Below are positions 42,211-52,128 of a stretch of DNA of 64,000 nt, in pieces. Each line of letters opens with the position of its first letter. Position 1 is the first letter of the stretch. Location of the stretch: contig JADIXX010000001.1 of assembly GCA_016705575.1 (NCBI GenBank), positions 124,001 to 188,000 on the forward strand, in the 5' to 3' direction. The position numbers and the translations under genes are program-made. The DNA is from Candidatus Aalborgicola defluviihabitans (lineage in GTDB: Bacteria > Pseudomonadota > Gammaproteobacteria > Burkholderiales > Burkholderiaceae_C). The notes beneath the pieces are model-generated. The model made no database searches. It saw only the letters and a list, made by a program, of their open reading frames with translations, and was not told where the DNA came from.

Positions 42211-42262
42211 GGCCGATAGCCCTCGTCGAATATACACAAGAAGCTACAAAAACCGTAGCAAT
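42211..42262 (+). repeat. Dispersed 52-bp repeat, copy 10
   Basis: GGCCGATAGCCCTCGTCG, AATATACACAAGAA, GCTACAAAAACCGTAGC. Ends 3 bases from the GIY-YIG gene stop. Together with the adjoining gene end it is duplicated at 36861-37048. Confidence 0.85.
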
Positions 42263-42265
42263 TCT

Positions 42266-42904
42266 TCAACCGTTGGCCGACACGGTTTGCCGCTTCAATT
42301 CATCCAGCGTCTTGCCGTTGGCAGCCTTCCATTCCACCCAGCCGTTGGCGGAGCGGCCCATCATTACGGCTACGTTTTCAATGCGGCCTTTAGAGCCCTT
42401 GAGCACCACAAACCCCTCGGTCGTGTATTCGCCCACGCCATCTGCACCAGAGCCTTTGCAATAGAACAGTTCTGCCTCACCCTTGGCGGTGGGGGCGTTG
42501 GTCAGCGGTTCAAAGATGGGCTGGCCCAGCGTGGCCAGCAGGGTGGCGGCGGTTTCGTGAATCTCGTGGCAGTCGGCTTGCAGCGGCGCGGGGGTGTAGG
42601 GCTGCGAGCCGGTGTTGCCATTCTCCAGGCTGTAGCGCCCGGCCTTGGTGGCCTCTGCGATGGCAAACCACTCTAGAAACAGCGCGCGGTTCCAGAAGTC
42701 ATTGTTCTGGTTGTGCTGCACCAGCCGATTGCCCACGTTGCCAGACTGGCCGATGTAGGCGCGCGGCACTTCGATCACGCGAAAAATACGCTTGGTGATA
42801 TCGGCCACGCGCATGCCGCGCGGGTAACCGGTGGGGAGGAGGATTTGAATGGATTTTTGGGAGAAGACATTTGCGGGTATTGAACATAGCGCAATGCGAT
42901 TCAA
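42266..42904 (-). CDS. Shrunken GIY-YIG/DUF4357 protein
   Basis: An open frame of 212 residues: KSIQILLPTGYPRGMRVADIT, VPRAYIGQSGNVGNRLVQHNQ, FLEWFAIAEATKAGRYSLENG, then a DUF4357 tail (FVVLKGSKGRIENV, MMGRSANGWVEWK). Against the family as I remember it (about 300 residues), three pieces are absent without breaking frame: the GVYFLFG strand between VPR and YIGQSG, a segment between NRA and LFLEWF, and one between GRIENV and MGRSANG. The GIY half of the active site is thus lost. No ATG starts the family region; the frame opens at TTG 42904. Probably non-functional as a nuclease. Confidence 0.65.
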   Translation of the reverse strand: MNRIALCSIPANVFSQKSIQILLPTGYPRGMRVADITKRIFRVIEVPRAYIGQSGNVGNRLVQHNQNNDFWNRALFLEWFAIAEATKAGRYSLENGNTGSQPYTPAPLQADCHEIHETAATLLATLGQPIFEPLTNAPTAKGEAELFYCKGSGADGVGEYTTEGFVVLKGSKGRIENVAVMMGRSANGWVEWKAANGKTLDELKRQTVSANG

Positions 42905-43653
42905 TAGAACGAGTTTGCCAATTCGACAACTAAGGCGTCAATTGCTGGGTTCGCCGTCCTAGATCCCATCCGCTTCAGCGTCTTTAGTGATGGTCTGTCG
43001 CCGTCATGCTTGTTTAGAACCTCAGCAAGTGCTAGAAAAAGCTGCTTGCCGCGTATGAATCGAAGCGGGTCTGTTATGACAATATTTCTGATGTATGCAA
43101 AATAAAGTGGCGGTGCTGCTGCGATCCTGTCTTTGGACATTTGGGTTAATGCGAATCCCGCATTACAGTCGAAAATTTGACCGACGCCTACGTTAAAGAT
43201 AGGATTTTGTCCATCAAGGTGAAACGCTGCTTCCGCAGAGAACCAATCTATTAGGCTGACAATCGCTGCCGTCCAACTTGTCTGCGTTGGTATTCTTGCG
43301 CCGGCAAAATCCGTAACACTTGGGGACTGAATGCAGACGTTTTCGATTGAATACCCATGCGTAAAGACGACTTTCGGATAGTTCTTCCGCTCAGAATTGA
43401 ACAACCAAAGGTCAGAGTCTGCAAGAAATCCAATAGTCTCGTGAGGGAAAGACTCTTTTTCTTCCCAAATACGCAGCACAGATGTTTTGTCACCAGCGTG
43501 GACGAAATTCACAGAGCCACAATGCAGCGAAAGCTTTGATTCGATATCGCGCAATATTTCAATGTCATCACCACCTTCAACGACAATTGTTTTGAATCTC
43601 GTTCGTTTGAGTGATTCAATTAACTCTTCGGTTGTATATCGTAAGGTCGCCAT
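42901..43653 (-). CDS. DUF4435 TOPRIM-like protein (AriB-like effector)
   Basis: A 250-residue DUF4435 protein. A TOPRIM-like core is visible: Glu26 in KTIVVEGGDDIEIL and the acidic GFLADSDLW near residue 79. In the PARIS anti-phage system the effector AriB is a DUF4435 TOPRIM nuclease with an essential glutamate at a similar place. It lies 17 bases downstream of an AAA/ABC-type ATPase in the order expected for ariA-ariB. Visibly AT-richer codon use than the neighbouring glnS, suggesting recent acquisition. Confidence 0.78.
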   Translation of the reverse strand: MATLRYTTEELIESLKRTRFKTIVVEGGDDIEILRDIESKLSLHCGSVNFVHAGDKTSVLRIWEEKESFPHETIGFLADSDLWLFNSERKNYPKVVFTHGYSIENVCIQSPSVTDFAGARIPTQTSWTAAIVSLIDWFSAEAAFHLDGQNPIFNVGVGQIFDCNAGFALTQMSKDRIAAAPPLYFAYIRNIVITDPLRFIRGKQLFLALAEVLNKHDGDRPSLKTLKRMGSRTANPAIDALVVELANSFY

Positions 43654-43670
43654 ACAAAACTTATGAAAAG

Positions 43671-44819
43671 TTAAGTAAGGTACTTGTCGAACGAAATCTC
43701 GTAATCGGCAAACTTTGTGTATATGGCAGGAGAGTGCGTGACAAAGAAATATTGATGACTCTCGCCAAGCGACGTTAACGATGAAATTAGCTTCCTTTGC
43801 CAGTCAAGGTGCAGACTCAACTCGGGCTCGTCAACCATGAATACATAGTTGTCATAAAAAGCCGCATAACAAAGAAAACTAAGTAGTTGTTTTTCACCTG
43901 CAGACAATGATGCCGCTTCGATGCTTTCTTTGCCATCGCCTAGCTTAAGTTCGTTGATCTTAATTAATCTATTTGGGAAGTACTGGGAGAGTTCTGAGTT
44001 CAATTTGCGCATCGGTTCGACAATGCGGTCGCGCGTCATCTCGACATTTGTTACATTTTTGAGAATGCCTCTCAAGTATTCGGCACCGGTATCATCGGCT
44101 TCGCCCGAGATTTTCCACTGTCTAATGTCTTTCGATATTGCCTCTGCTAATACCTCGTACTCCTCTTTCTGCATCGAATCCATTTTTGCTTTGGTTTCTG
44201 AGACAAGTCGTTCAACATCAGTGGTCGACATTGAACAAACAAATTTGTTGTCGAATTCTGTAAGGGCATTCGAAGTCGCCCGTAGGGCTCTGGTGAGTTC
44301 ATCGTCATTGTCGACATCACCTGCAAGTCCCGTTCTCTTGGTTCGAACGGTTCTTTCGTTCTTGTTGTCAAGCAAAAAACCCCCTTCAACGCGGCGGAAA
44401 GTTGGGAAGAACAGAGATTCATGATTGAGAGCAATTAAAAACCTATATCTCCACAAATACTCTTTGATTTGATCCCATGTTCCGATGAGAGGTTCTTTGG
44501 CCGCCTTTAGAAGGTCCTCATTTTCGAATTTCAATTTAACGTGGATTTTGAGAGAAATTGAGAACTCGGGATCATTGGATGCAGGATCGCTGCAAGTGAC
44601 TGTCAAGGTCAACTGATCAGTCTCAATTTCCATTCTCCTAAAGGTGATTTCGCGTAGTGCGTTTCCAATATTTCCACTATAGAGGTACCAACAAGCCTTT
44701 AAGAAAGTGGTCTTCCCTGATCCGTTTGAGCCGGTGATGATATTCAGCGAGTCATTGAAAAAAATTTCAGCGGTTATCCGTTGATTGAGTTGCTCTACGA
44801 GCATTCGCCTAATTTTCAT
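43671..44819 (-). CDS. AAA/ABC-type ATPase (AriA-like sensor)
   Basis: A 382-residue SMC/ABC-like AAA_15/21 ATPase: Walker A ITGSNGSGKTTFL near residue 29, signature AASLSAGEKQLLSFL, Walker B YVFMVDEPELSLHLDWQ and the H-loop FVTHSPAIY. The middle is helical. With the DUF4435 gene immediately downstream it forms the two-gene arrangement of PARIS, in which the ATPase senses phage anti-restriction proteins and releases the nuclease. OLD-like ATPases are the alternative family, but those carry their own TOPRIM domain in cis. AT-rich relative to flanks. Confidence 0.8.
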   Translation of the reverse strand: MKIRRMLVEQLNQRITAEIFFNDSLNIITGSNGSGKTTFLKACWYLYSGNIGNALREITFRRMEIETDQLTLTVTCSDPASNDPEFSISLKIHVKLKFENEDLLKAAKEPLIGTWDQIKEYLWRYRFLIALNHESLFFPTFRRVEGGFLLDNKNERTVRTKRTGLAGDVDNDDELTRALRATSNALTEFDNKFVCSMSTTDVERLVSETKAKMDSMQKEEYEVLAEAISKDIRQWKISGEADDTGAEYLRGILKNVTNVEMTRDRIVEPMRKLNSELSQYFPNRLIKINELKLGDGKESIEAASLSAGEKQLLSFLCYAAFYDNYVFMVDEPELSLHLDWQRKLISSLTSLGESHQYFFVTHSPAIYTKFADYEISFDKYLT

Positions 44820-44858
44820 ATTTGCTCCGACTAATTCATTTTTGACACAGAGGCTAAT

Positions 44859-46667
<1,809 letters not shown>

Positions 46668-46706
46668 ACAGGTGATTTTAGGGTGTAGCTTGGGTAATAT
46701 GGGTGT

Positions 46707-47867
46707 ATGACACAAGCCGATTTTCAACACACCACTCCGCAGCCCGCCACCGGCGTGGCGGCCCGCAGCATTGCGCTGCATGAACAGGATGTGCATGACG
46801 CCGCCCAAGTTGGCATCATCACCACGGCGCAGGCCCAAGCGCTGTGGGCGCGTTGGGGTGCCCGGTGCGCCCATCTGTCAGATGCCGTTGTGGCCACACC
46901 GGCCAGCGTTGTGGGTGCGCCCATTGCACAGGGGCCACGTTTTGGTTTTGTGAACGTGCTGTATTACTTTGGCGGCTTGGTGGCCATTGGGGCCATGTCG
47001 CTATTCATGACGCTGGGCTTTCAGGCCATGGGTGCGGGTGGGCTGCTGGCCATTGCGCTGGCTTATGGCTATGCCTGCCTGAAGGTGGCGGACCATTTCA
47101 AGGCCAAGGCGTTGCTGGTGCCTGCGGGTTTGCTGGCCACGCTGGCGGTGGTGCTAGTGCCATTGGCGTTGTGGTGCGTGCAGCATCTGCTGGGCCTGTG
47201 GCCCGAGGGCGGCAGCAAATCATTTGCCCAGTACCACACGCACATTGACTGGCGTTGGCAGACGCTGGAGTTCGGCACGTTGGCTGCGGCGGCGGTGATG
47301 CTGTGGCGTTACAAGTTGCCGTTTATGGTGATGCCGGTGGCGATCACGCTGTGGTACTTGAGCATGGATGTGGCCAATGGCCTGATGCAAAACGAGGGTT
47401 GGGACTACAAGTTTGTGCGCGATGTGTCGCTGGTGTTCGGCTTGGGAACCTGCGCCATGGCCATGTGGGTGGATATGCGCACGCGCCTGTCGCAATCGAC
47501 TGAATGGCGGCAGGACTTTGCCTTTTGGCTCTATATTTTTGGCGCCATTATGTTTTGGGGTGGGTTGAGTCTGCGTGATTCCAGTAACGAGTTGGGCAAG
47601 TTGATGTATGCAGTGCTCAACCTGGGCCTGGTGCTGCTGGGTGCGGCCATTGGGCGGCGTGTGTTCACCATCTTTGGTGCGCTGGGGGTGGCGGGGTACT
47701 TGGGGTATTTGTCGCACCGGGTGTTTCAGGACAGCCTGTTGTTTCCGTTTGCGCTCACGGTCTTGGGCCTGGGCGTGGTGTGGCTGGGCGTGAAGTGGCA
47801 GCACAACGAGGCGGCTATCAACGCCCGCTTGAGCCGCTGGGTGCCAGAAGGGCTGCGGCCACGCTAA
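46707..47867 (+). CDS. DUF2157 membrane protein
   Basis: A 386-residue protein with a cytoplasmic N-terminal stretch (QDVHDAAQVGIITTAQAQALWARW) followed by 8-10 hydrophobic segments, the arrangement of DUF2157. First TM block FVNVLYYFGGLVAIGAMSLFM, last FPFALTVLGLGVVWLGVKW. Function unknown. Divergent from glnS and followed by a clear terminator at 47885-47909. Confidence 0.85.
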   Translation: MTQADFQHTTPQPATGVAARSIALHEQDVHDAAQVGIITTAQAQALWARWGARCAHLSDAVVATPASVVGAPIAQGPRFGFVNVLYYFGGLVAIGAMSLFMTLGFQAMGAGGLLAIALAYGYACLKVADHFKAKALLVPAGLLATLAVVLVPLALWCVQHLLGLWPEGGSKSFAQYHTHIDWRWQTLEFGTLAAAAVMLWRYKLPFMVMPVAITLWYLSMDVANGLMQNEGWDYKFVRDVSLVFGLGTCAMAMWVDMRTRLSQSTEWRQDFAFWLYIFGAIMFWGGLSLRDSSNELGKLMYAVLNLGLVLLGAAIGRRVFTIFGALGVAGYLGYLSHRVFQDSLLFPFALTVLGLGVVWLGVKWQHNEAAINARLSRWVPEGLRPR

Positions 47868-47884
47868 TTTCGTTGGGCATAAAA

Positions 47885-47909
47885 AAAACGCGCCGGGTTG
47901 GCGCGTTTT
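47885..47909 (+). terminator. Rho-independent terminator
   Basis: A 10-base stem AAAACGCGCC/GGCGCGTTTT around a 5-base loop, continuing into a T run. It ends the DUF2157 transcript; the A run on its left could make it work for the opposite strand too. Confidence 0.85.
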
Positions 47910-47921
47910 TTGTTTCTGCGG

Positions 47922-47943
47922 GGCAACCCGTTTTTGGGTTGCC
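47922..47943 (-). terminator. Stem-loop after the Liv-type binding-protein gene
   Basis: A perfect 8-base stem GGCAACCC/GGGTTGCC around GTTTTT, 16 bases beyond the stop of the minus-strand gene at 47960. It has no long U tract on the minus strand, so it may rely on the adjacent terminator's stem. Confidence 0.5.
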
Positions 47944-47959
47944 TGCAAAGAAGGATTGA

Positions 47960-49099
47960 TTAGCGAATAACAGCCAGCTCAACCAGCTTGCCGCCACGGA
48001 TGGTCTTCAGGGTCAAAGCGCCGTTCAGGATGTCGCCCTTGTTGTCAAAGGTGATGTCGCCGGTCACGCCATGGTAGTCCTTGGTAGCAGCCAGCGTAGG
48101 CAGGTACTTGGCTGGGTCAGAAGAACCGGCCTTTTCCATGGCAGCCACCATCAGCTTCACGCCGTCATAGACGTAGGGTGCATACACTTGCACTTCGGTG
48201 CCAAACTTGGCTTTGAACTTGGCGCGGAAAGCTTCCATGCCCGCTTTTTGCTTGCCTTCAACACCGCCGGCTTCTGCGCAATACACTTGGTTGTCGGTCA
48301 CTGCGTCGCCAGCCAGCTTCACCAGTTCGGTGGAGCAGATGCCGTCGCCACCCATAAACTTGGCGTTGATGCCCAGGGACTTCATCTGGCGCAGCATGGG
48401 GCCGGCAACGGCGTCCATACCGCCGAAGAACACGACGTCAGCCTTCTTGCCCTTGATGGTGGTCAAGATGGAGTTGAAGTCGGTCGACTTGTCGGTGGTG
48501 AATTCGTTGGCCACCACGGTGCCGCCAGCGGCTTCCACGGCTTTCTTGAACTCTTGTGCCACGCCTTGGCCGTAAGCGGTACGGTCGTCGATCACAGCAA
48601 AAGCCTTACCCTTGAGTTCTTTCACAGCGTAGCGGCCCAGTGTGCCACCCAGTTGTGTGTCGTCAGCCACCAGACGGAAGGCGGTCTTGAAGCCTTGGCG
48701 TGTGTACTTGGGGTTGGTAGCGGAGGGGGACACTTGGGGGATGCCAGCGTCGCTGTAAATCTTGGAAGCAGGAATGGTGGTGCCGGAATTCAGGTGACCG
48801 ATCACGCCAGAAACCTTGGCATCAGCCAACTTTTGTGCAACTGCGGTGCCTTGCTTTGGATCGGCTGCATCGTCTTCTGTCATCAGCTTAATGGTGACCT
48901 TCTTGCCAGCGATCACGACGCCTTGTGCGTTCAGTTCTTCGACGGCCATCTTGGCGCCGTTTTCATTGTCCTTGCCCAGGTGGGCAATAGCGCCGCTGGT
49001 AGGACCAACGTGGGCGATGGTGACAACCTCTTGCGCGAAGGCAAGGCCAGAAGACAGAGCAACGGCAGCGGCCGCGACGATAGTAAGCTTCAAACGCAT
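47960..49099 (-). CDS. Branched-chain amino acid-type (LivJ/K) periplasmic binding protein
   Basis: A 379-residue exported protein. Signal peptide (KLTIVAAAAVALSSGLAFA) is followed by the Liv pattern VVTIAHVGPTSGAIAHLGKDNENGAKMAVEELNAQG. SPSATNPKYTRQGFKTAFRLVADD and FAVIDDRTAYGQGVAQEF are strong family marks. The ATG at 49099 follows GGAGA. No permease genes are adjacent, so it serves an importer encoded elsewhere. The leucine/isoleucine/valine specificity is inferred from family only. Confidence 0.92.
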   Translation of the reverse strand: MRLKLTIVAAAAVALSSGLAFAQEVVTIAHVGPTSGAIAHLGKDNENGAKMAVEELNAQGVVIAGKKVTIKLMTEDDAADPKQGTAVAQKLADAKVSGVIGHLNSGTTIPASKIYSDAGIPQVSPSATNPKYTRQGFKTAFRLVADDTQLGGTLGRYAVKELKGKAFAVIDDRTAYGQGVAQEFKKAVEAAGGTVVANEFTTDKSTDFNSILTTIKGKKADVVFFGGMDAVAGPMLRQMKSLGINAKFMGGDGICSTELVKLAGDAVTDNQVYCAEAGGVEGKQKAGMEAFRAKFKAKFGTEVQVYAPYVYDGVKLMVAAMEKAGSSDPAKYLPTLAATKDYHGVTGDITFDNKGDILNGALTLKTIRGGKLVELAVIR

Positions 49100-49267
49100 A
49101 AATTCTCCAGTAAAAAGAAGATGTGGACACAAAGTGCCACTGCATACACGATAACGCATCTGCCCGCAACGAGGCATAGGGATGCTACCAATTTGCGCAA
49201 ATTATTCAAATGGCTAATGTCTCATTACATAACGTAATACAGGGAGTTTGGCGCCATCGGCGCGCTG

Positions 49268-50074
49268 TCACATGGCTTTGAACAGGTGGGCGTAAAGCCG
49301 GCTCACCACAAACTTCTCTTTCAGCCCGCGCAACGCCACAAAAGCCTTGCCGGCCTCGTCGCGGGTGATGGACTCGATGGCCAGCGCGCGCACGATGGTG
49401 CCACGGTGGATTTGCCAAAACACGGCGGTGTCCAGTTGGTCCTGCAGCTCTTTGAGCGGGGTGCGGATCAGGTATTCGCGCTCGGCGGTGAGTACGCGCA
49501 CGTATTTGTCGGCTGCCTCAAAACACAACACCTCGTCAACCGGCACCATGCGGATGGTGCTGCCCACGCTGGCCTGAATCACTTGCAAAGGCGGTTTGGG
49601 CGCTGTTGCCGGCCCGGCCAGCAGACCGCGCAACTGACCCAGGGTTGCTTCAAAATTAATAGCGTGTTGTGTAGGTTTGGCGAGGGCTAGCGCCAGTTTT
49701 TCTACTGTCTTTTGGAGCCGCTGGGGTTGCACGGGCTTGAGCAGGTAGTCCACCGCCTGGGCTTCAAAGGCCTGCACGGCGTATTCGTCGTAGGCGGTTA
49801 CAAACACCAGGGCAGGAAAGGGGCGTTCCTGCGTACCTTCCGTGGGCCAGCGCTCGGCCAGTTCAACGGCGGCGTCCAGCCCGGTTTGGCCGGGCATGCG
49901 AATGTCGAAGAACAGCACATCGGGTTGCAGTGCCAGGGCTTGGCGCACCGCTGAGGCGCCGTCGCCCACCGTAGCTAGCACCGTCAGTGTGGGCCAGGCG
50001 CGGGCCAGTTCGGCTTGCAGGGCTTGCGCCAGCAGGGGTTCGTCTTCGGCAATCAGGGCGGTGGCGGCTTGCAT
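49268..50074 (-). CDS. LytTR-family response regulator
   Basis: A 268-residue AlgR/LytR-type regulator. The receiver domain has ALIAEDEPLLAQALQ, phosphoacceptor DVLFFDIRMPGQTGLDA and the Lys of YLLKPVQPQRL. The C-terminal LytTR DNA-binding domain includes VLCFEAADKYVRVLTAEREYLIRTPLKELQ and FWQIHRGTIVRALAI. The interdomain linker (about residues 127-140, ALAKPTQHAINF) is encoded by an inverted copy of the dispersed repeat read in frame. The kinase gene ends 3 bases upstream. Confidence 0.93.
   Translation of the reverse strand: MQAATALIAEDEPLLAQALQAELARAWPTLTVLATVGDGASAVRQALALQPDVLFFDIRMPGQTGLDAAVELAERWPTEGTQERPFPALVFVTAYDEYAVQAFEAQAVDYLLKPVQPQRLQKTVEKLALALAKPTQHAINFEATLGQLRGLLAGPATAPKPPLQVIQASVGSTIRMVPVDEVLCFEAADKYVRVLTAEREYLIRTPLKELQDQLDTAVFWQIHRGTIVRALAIESITRDEAGKAFVALRGLKEKFVVSRLYAHLFKAM
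49652..49694 (-). repeat. Dispersed 52-bp repeat, copy 11 (inside LytTR regulator gene)
   Basis: Inverted copy within codons: TTAATAGCGTG on the left and GGCGAGGGCTAGCGCC on the right match the family. It encodes the linker between receiver and DNA-binding domains. Confidence 0.6.
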
Positions 50075-50077
50075 CGA

Positions 50078-51115
50078 TCAGGCAGTGTTTGTGTTGGTGG
50101 GCAGGTGCAGCAGTACGGTGGTGCCTTGGCCAGGGGTGGAATTGCGCTCCACCGAGCCTTTTTCGCCATAGGCAGCGGCCAGGCGTTCGCGCACCTGGAC
50201 CAAGCCAAAACCGTCGGTCAATGCAGTCTGCGCGTCAAAGCCCACGCCGGTGTCGCTCACCAACAAGGTCAGTGTGCTGCCGGCGCGCTGCGCCCGCACG
50301 GTGATGCTGCCGCCTTCGAGCTTGGGCTCCAGACCGTGCTTGATGCTGTTTTCCACCAGGGGTTGCAACAGCAGGGCGGGTACATTGAGATTGGCCAGAT
50401 CGGCGGGCAGGTCCAGCGTGTAGCGCATGCGGGGGCCCATGCGCACGGACATCAGCTCGAGGTAATCGCGCAGCCGGTCAAACTCGCGTTCCAGCGGATG
50501 GTTGCTGGCGCGCGAGGCTGCCAACGTGGCGCGCAGGTAAGCCACCATTCGGTCCAGCATGTCTTGTGCGCGCTGGGGGTCCACTCCAATCAACACCCGC
50601 AGGTTGGCCAGGGTGTTGAACAGCATGTGGGGCTCCAGCTGGGTTTCCAGCAGCTTGAGGCGGGCATCGGTGGCAAGGCGGGTGGCTTCGCCGATTTGCT
50701 TTTCCAGCAGGGTATTTTTGCCCTGGGTGAAGAAGTAGTAGGTGACGACTACCCCCACAATGGCCGAAATCAGGCCCGACAAAATCAATTGTTGGCGCGA
50801 TGCATTGGCAAAACTGGACCAGCCAAAATACCAGTCAGCCAGACTGGTGCCCACCAAATATCCCAACGCAATGCCGGCTACAGGCAACAGCTTTCCTGCC
50901 AGTCCCGTGGGCCAGCCAGAAATTTGGGCGGATGGAAACAGTTGTGAGCCAAAGTCTATAAACGACCAGGTGCAAATGCCAATACACAGCGAATACACCA
51001 GCGGCGGCTCAAACGGGTGGTCCGGGCGGAAGGCGTATTGGATGCTGGCAATGGCCAGGCAAAACGCAATGGTCTGCAGCCCGCGCCGCAGTTTATCGAT
51101 CCAGTCGATTTTCAT
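50078..51115 (-). CDS. LytS/YehU-type sensor histidine kinase
   Basis: A 345-residue membrane kinase with four hydrophobic segments in the first 140 residues and a short His_kinase domain: LKLLETQLEPHMLFNTLANLRVLI holds the phosphoacceptor His. The ATPase part shows PALLLQPLVENSIKHGLEPK and LLVSDTGVGFD. It partners the LytTR regulator 3 bases downstream. Its start overlaps the 2TM-domain gene by 4 bases, forming a three-gene operon. The signal sensed is unknown. Confidence 0.92.
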   Translation of the reverse strand: MKIDWIDKLRRGLQTIAFCLAIASIQYAFRPDHPFEPPLVYSLCIGICTWSFIDFGSQLFPSAQISGWPTGLAGKLLPVAGIALGYLVGTSLADWYFGWSSFANASRQQLILSGLISAIVGVVVTYYFFTQGKNTLLEKQIGEATRLATDARLKLLETQLEPHMLFNTLANLRVLIGVDPQRAQDMLDRMVAYLRATLAASRASNHPLEREFDRLRDYLELMSVRMGPRMRYTLDLPADLANLNVPALLLQPLVENSIKHGLEPKLEGGSITVRAQRAGSTLTLLVSDTGVGFDAQTALTDGFGLVQVRERLAAAYGEKGSVERNSTPGQGTTVLLHLPTNTNTA

Positions 51116-51423
51116 GATCCGTTGCGCCGGTCTTGCTCGCGCTGCAAGCGTTCGCGTTCAGTTTGCACCATGCGTTCACGCACATTGCCACCGGCGCCCA
51201 GCAGCCAGACCGAGATGCCGTGCAGCGCCAGACCCAGGCCCCAACCCAGCAGCGGCATGATGGACCAGGGGCGCTGGCCAAAGCCGTATTGCGATATGGA
51301 AAATATAAACAGGTTGACCACCACATAAACCATTGCATGCACGTACCAGCCCAGCTTGGCCCCGGCGCGCTTGCGCGCCAGTCGGTCGATCTCGTCGGGG
51401 CTCATGGTCTGGTTTTGGGGCAT
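51112..51423 (-). CDS. 2TM-domain membrane protein
   Basis: A 103-residue protein of the 2TM type: two TM segments (WYVHAMVYVVVNLFIFSI and MPLLGWGLGLALHGISVWLL) between a charged N-terminus (SPDEIDRLARKRAGAKLG) and a basic helical tail (ERERLQREQDRR). Often found next to LytS/LytR-type pairs, as here: first gene of the 2TM-kinase-regulator operon with a 4-base overlap. Possibly an accessory for the sensor. Confidence 0.87.
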   Translation of the reverse strand: MPQNQTMSPDEIDRLARKRAGAKLGWYVHAMVYVVVNLFIFSISQYGFGQRPWSIMPLLGWGLGLALHGISVWLLGAGGNVRERMVQTERERLQREQDRRNGS

Positions 51424-51456
51424 AGTGCCAGCGATTTTAGGGGCGCGCTGTATGCT

Positions 51457-51969
51457 TCAGGCGGTTTGCAAGGCGTTGGCCTGTTGCAGTGCCAAGCGCC
51501 AAAGGCGGGCGGCACGCGCCAGGAAGATGCCGCTGAAGGCGCCGTACAGGGTGCTCACGGTCAGGGCAAAAGTGCTGTCATGGGCCAGGCTGGCTTGGAT
51601 GCCAATGCTCACACCCACCGCATATTTGGTGATAAAGATACCCATGAACAGGGCCAGCGGCACGACGCTGCCGGGCAGGTGAAAGCGCCGGTTGGTGGCG
51701 TCATAGTGGATGCGCGCGCTGGATTGCAGTTGTAGTGCGGCAGCAAGGGCCAGGGCCGTGCCAGCCAGCCAGACCAGTAGGGCCACGGGCAGGTTGCCAA
51801 ACGCACTGGCCACGCCCAACAGCGACAGACCCGCCATGGCCAGGGGCAGAAGGGTGGCCCGGTTCAGGCTGACCTGGCGCGGTTGCATTTGTTGAAGCCC
51901 TAGCCACAGCAGGGCGGCAAACAAAACAAAAACCCATTTGGGGGTGCTCGACAGAATGTGCAACAACAT
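51457..51969 (-). CDS. Small polytopic membrane protein (DUF6622-like)
   Basis: A 170-residue hydrophobic protein with about five TM segments (LLHILSSTPKWVFVLFAALLWLGL; LLPLAMAGLSLLGVASAFG; ALLVWLAGTALALAAAL; VPLALFMGIFITKYAVGVSIG; VSTLYGAFSGIFLARAARLW). It resembles DUF6622 membrane proteins as I remember them; no function is known. The ATG at 51969 begins the hydrophobic region. Probably its own transcript. Confidence 0.75.
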   Translation of the reverse strand: MLLHILSSTPKWVFVLFAALLWLGLQQMQPRQVSLNRATLLPLAMAGLSLLGVASAFGNLPVALLVWLAGTALALAAALQLQSSARIHYDATNRRFHLPGSVVPLALFMGIFITKYAVGVSIGIQASLAHDSTFALTVSTLYGAFSGIFLARAARLWRLALQQANALQTA

Positions 51970-52128
51970 GGTGAATCTCGTGGAGTGGTTGGTGATGGCG
52001 CTAATGTGCCGCCACAAACCCCCGCAGAAAACCGCCAAGCGACGATTTGGAACTACCGTAGTGCGAAACGCCAGGACGGCGGCGCGAAATGCAGCCGTGC
52101 CGACCCGCTGAGATTGCGCTTGGCGTTT

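Noticed and set aside
34884..42262. Chromosomal integron with attC sites
   Set aside because: The repeats punctuate genes like attC sites, but they lack the GTTRRRY core and the paired R/L boxes, several copies lie inside genes or outside the island, and no integron integrase is present.
34884..42262. CRISPR array
   Set aside because: Repeats are hundreds of bases apart with genes between them and vary in sequence; no cas genes are present.
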